Source of the DNA: Bacteroidia bacterium
GTDB taxonomy: Bacteria > Bacteroidota > Bacteroidia > J057
NCBI GenBank assembly: GCA_030430205.1
Contig: JAUIGE010000050.1
Coordinates: 1 to 42,206 of the forward strand
Direction of reading: 5' to 3'
DNA length: 42,206 nt
Under the pieces are notes generated by a model. It was not told the origin of the DNA. It worked only from the letters and a program-made list of their open reading frames with translations, and ran no database searches. The translations under genes were made by a program, and so were the position numbers. This document shows positions 42,206 to 42,206 of the stretch, piece after piece (positions within the stretch are counted from its first letter, which is position 1; each line of letters starts with the position of its first letter).

Positions 42206-42206
42206 T

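Noticed and set aside
37523-42206. Nucleotide-level repeats in the giant adhesin as a mobile or CRISPR-like array
   Set aside because: The periodicity of about 260 bp follows protein modules with diverged codons inside one open frame.

Overview
The window looks like a chromosomal segment of a Bacteroidota bacterium, probably Saprospiria-like. This is inferred from type IX secretion (T9SS) cargo with CHU_C and type A sorting tails, a PorP/SprF protein, many Sec signal peptides ending in AQ, a promoter of the Bacteroidota form TTTG-N19-TAnnTTTG, weak Shine-Dalgarno signals, and a DAHP synthase/chorismate mutase fusion in an aromatic operon. No rRNA, tRNA, CRISPR array or transposase was seen. 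Both ends cut through giant, repeat-built surface proteins.

Layout. 1-3 kb: end of a CHU_C surface protein, then an AAA-ATPase/PD-(D/E)XK nuclease-like protein. 3-5.2 kb: arabinose-5-phosphate isomerase (kdsD), a membrane-anchored DnaQ-fold protein that has lost its catalytic aspartates, and a hairpin-rich element of about 270 bp bounded by inverted repeats. 5.2-8.3 kb: a secreted nucleotide pyrophosphatase/phosphodiesterase converging on a fused double-NBD peptide-type ABC ATPase. 8.3-14.2 kb: a minus-strand block of four exported proteins (TPR-caspase, LPP20-like, DUF4384-like, transglutaminase-like). 14.6-17.4 kb: trpS, a deoxynucleoside kinase and two small membrane proteins of unknown function. 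17.4-20.2 kb: a frameshifted pseudogene, a secreted endonuclease/exonuclease/phosphatase-family protein and an SLT-domain protein with a strong terminator. 20.2-24.6 kb: the aromatic amino acid operon pheA - aminotransferase - tyrA - DAHP synthase/chorismate mutase. 24.6-30.1 kb: bestrophin, a T9SS cargo protein, a beta-barrel/coiled-coil protein, a lipoprotein and a DUF2007-like protein. 30.1-35.4 kb: a type-I-like export operon (ABC, HlyD, TolC) plus an intradiol-dioxygenase-like lipoprotein. 35.5-42.2 kb: a MITE-like hairpin element, a PorP/SprF-OmpA fusion and a giant Ig-like CHU_C adhesin that runs off the window.

The most notable signal is in the 226 bp upstream of pheA. A near-consensus promoter drives a 21-codon leader peptide in which seven of nine consecutive codons are aromatic. 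It is followed by an intrinsic terminator and a competing pairing that could act as antiterminator. This has the full layout of a ribosome-stalling transcription attenuator controlling the whole aromatic operon. Other points of interest are a dispersed GAGGCGAG repeat family sitting just after stop codons, one copy of which (inverted) encodes a signal peptide; a pseudo-exonuclease; and an ABC exporter with a degenerate ATPase site.
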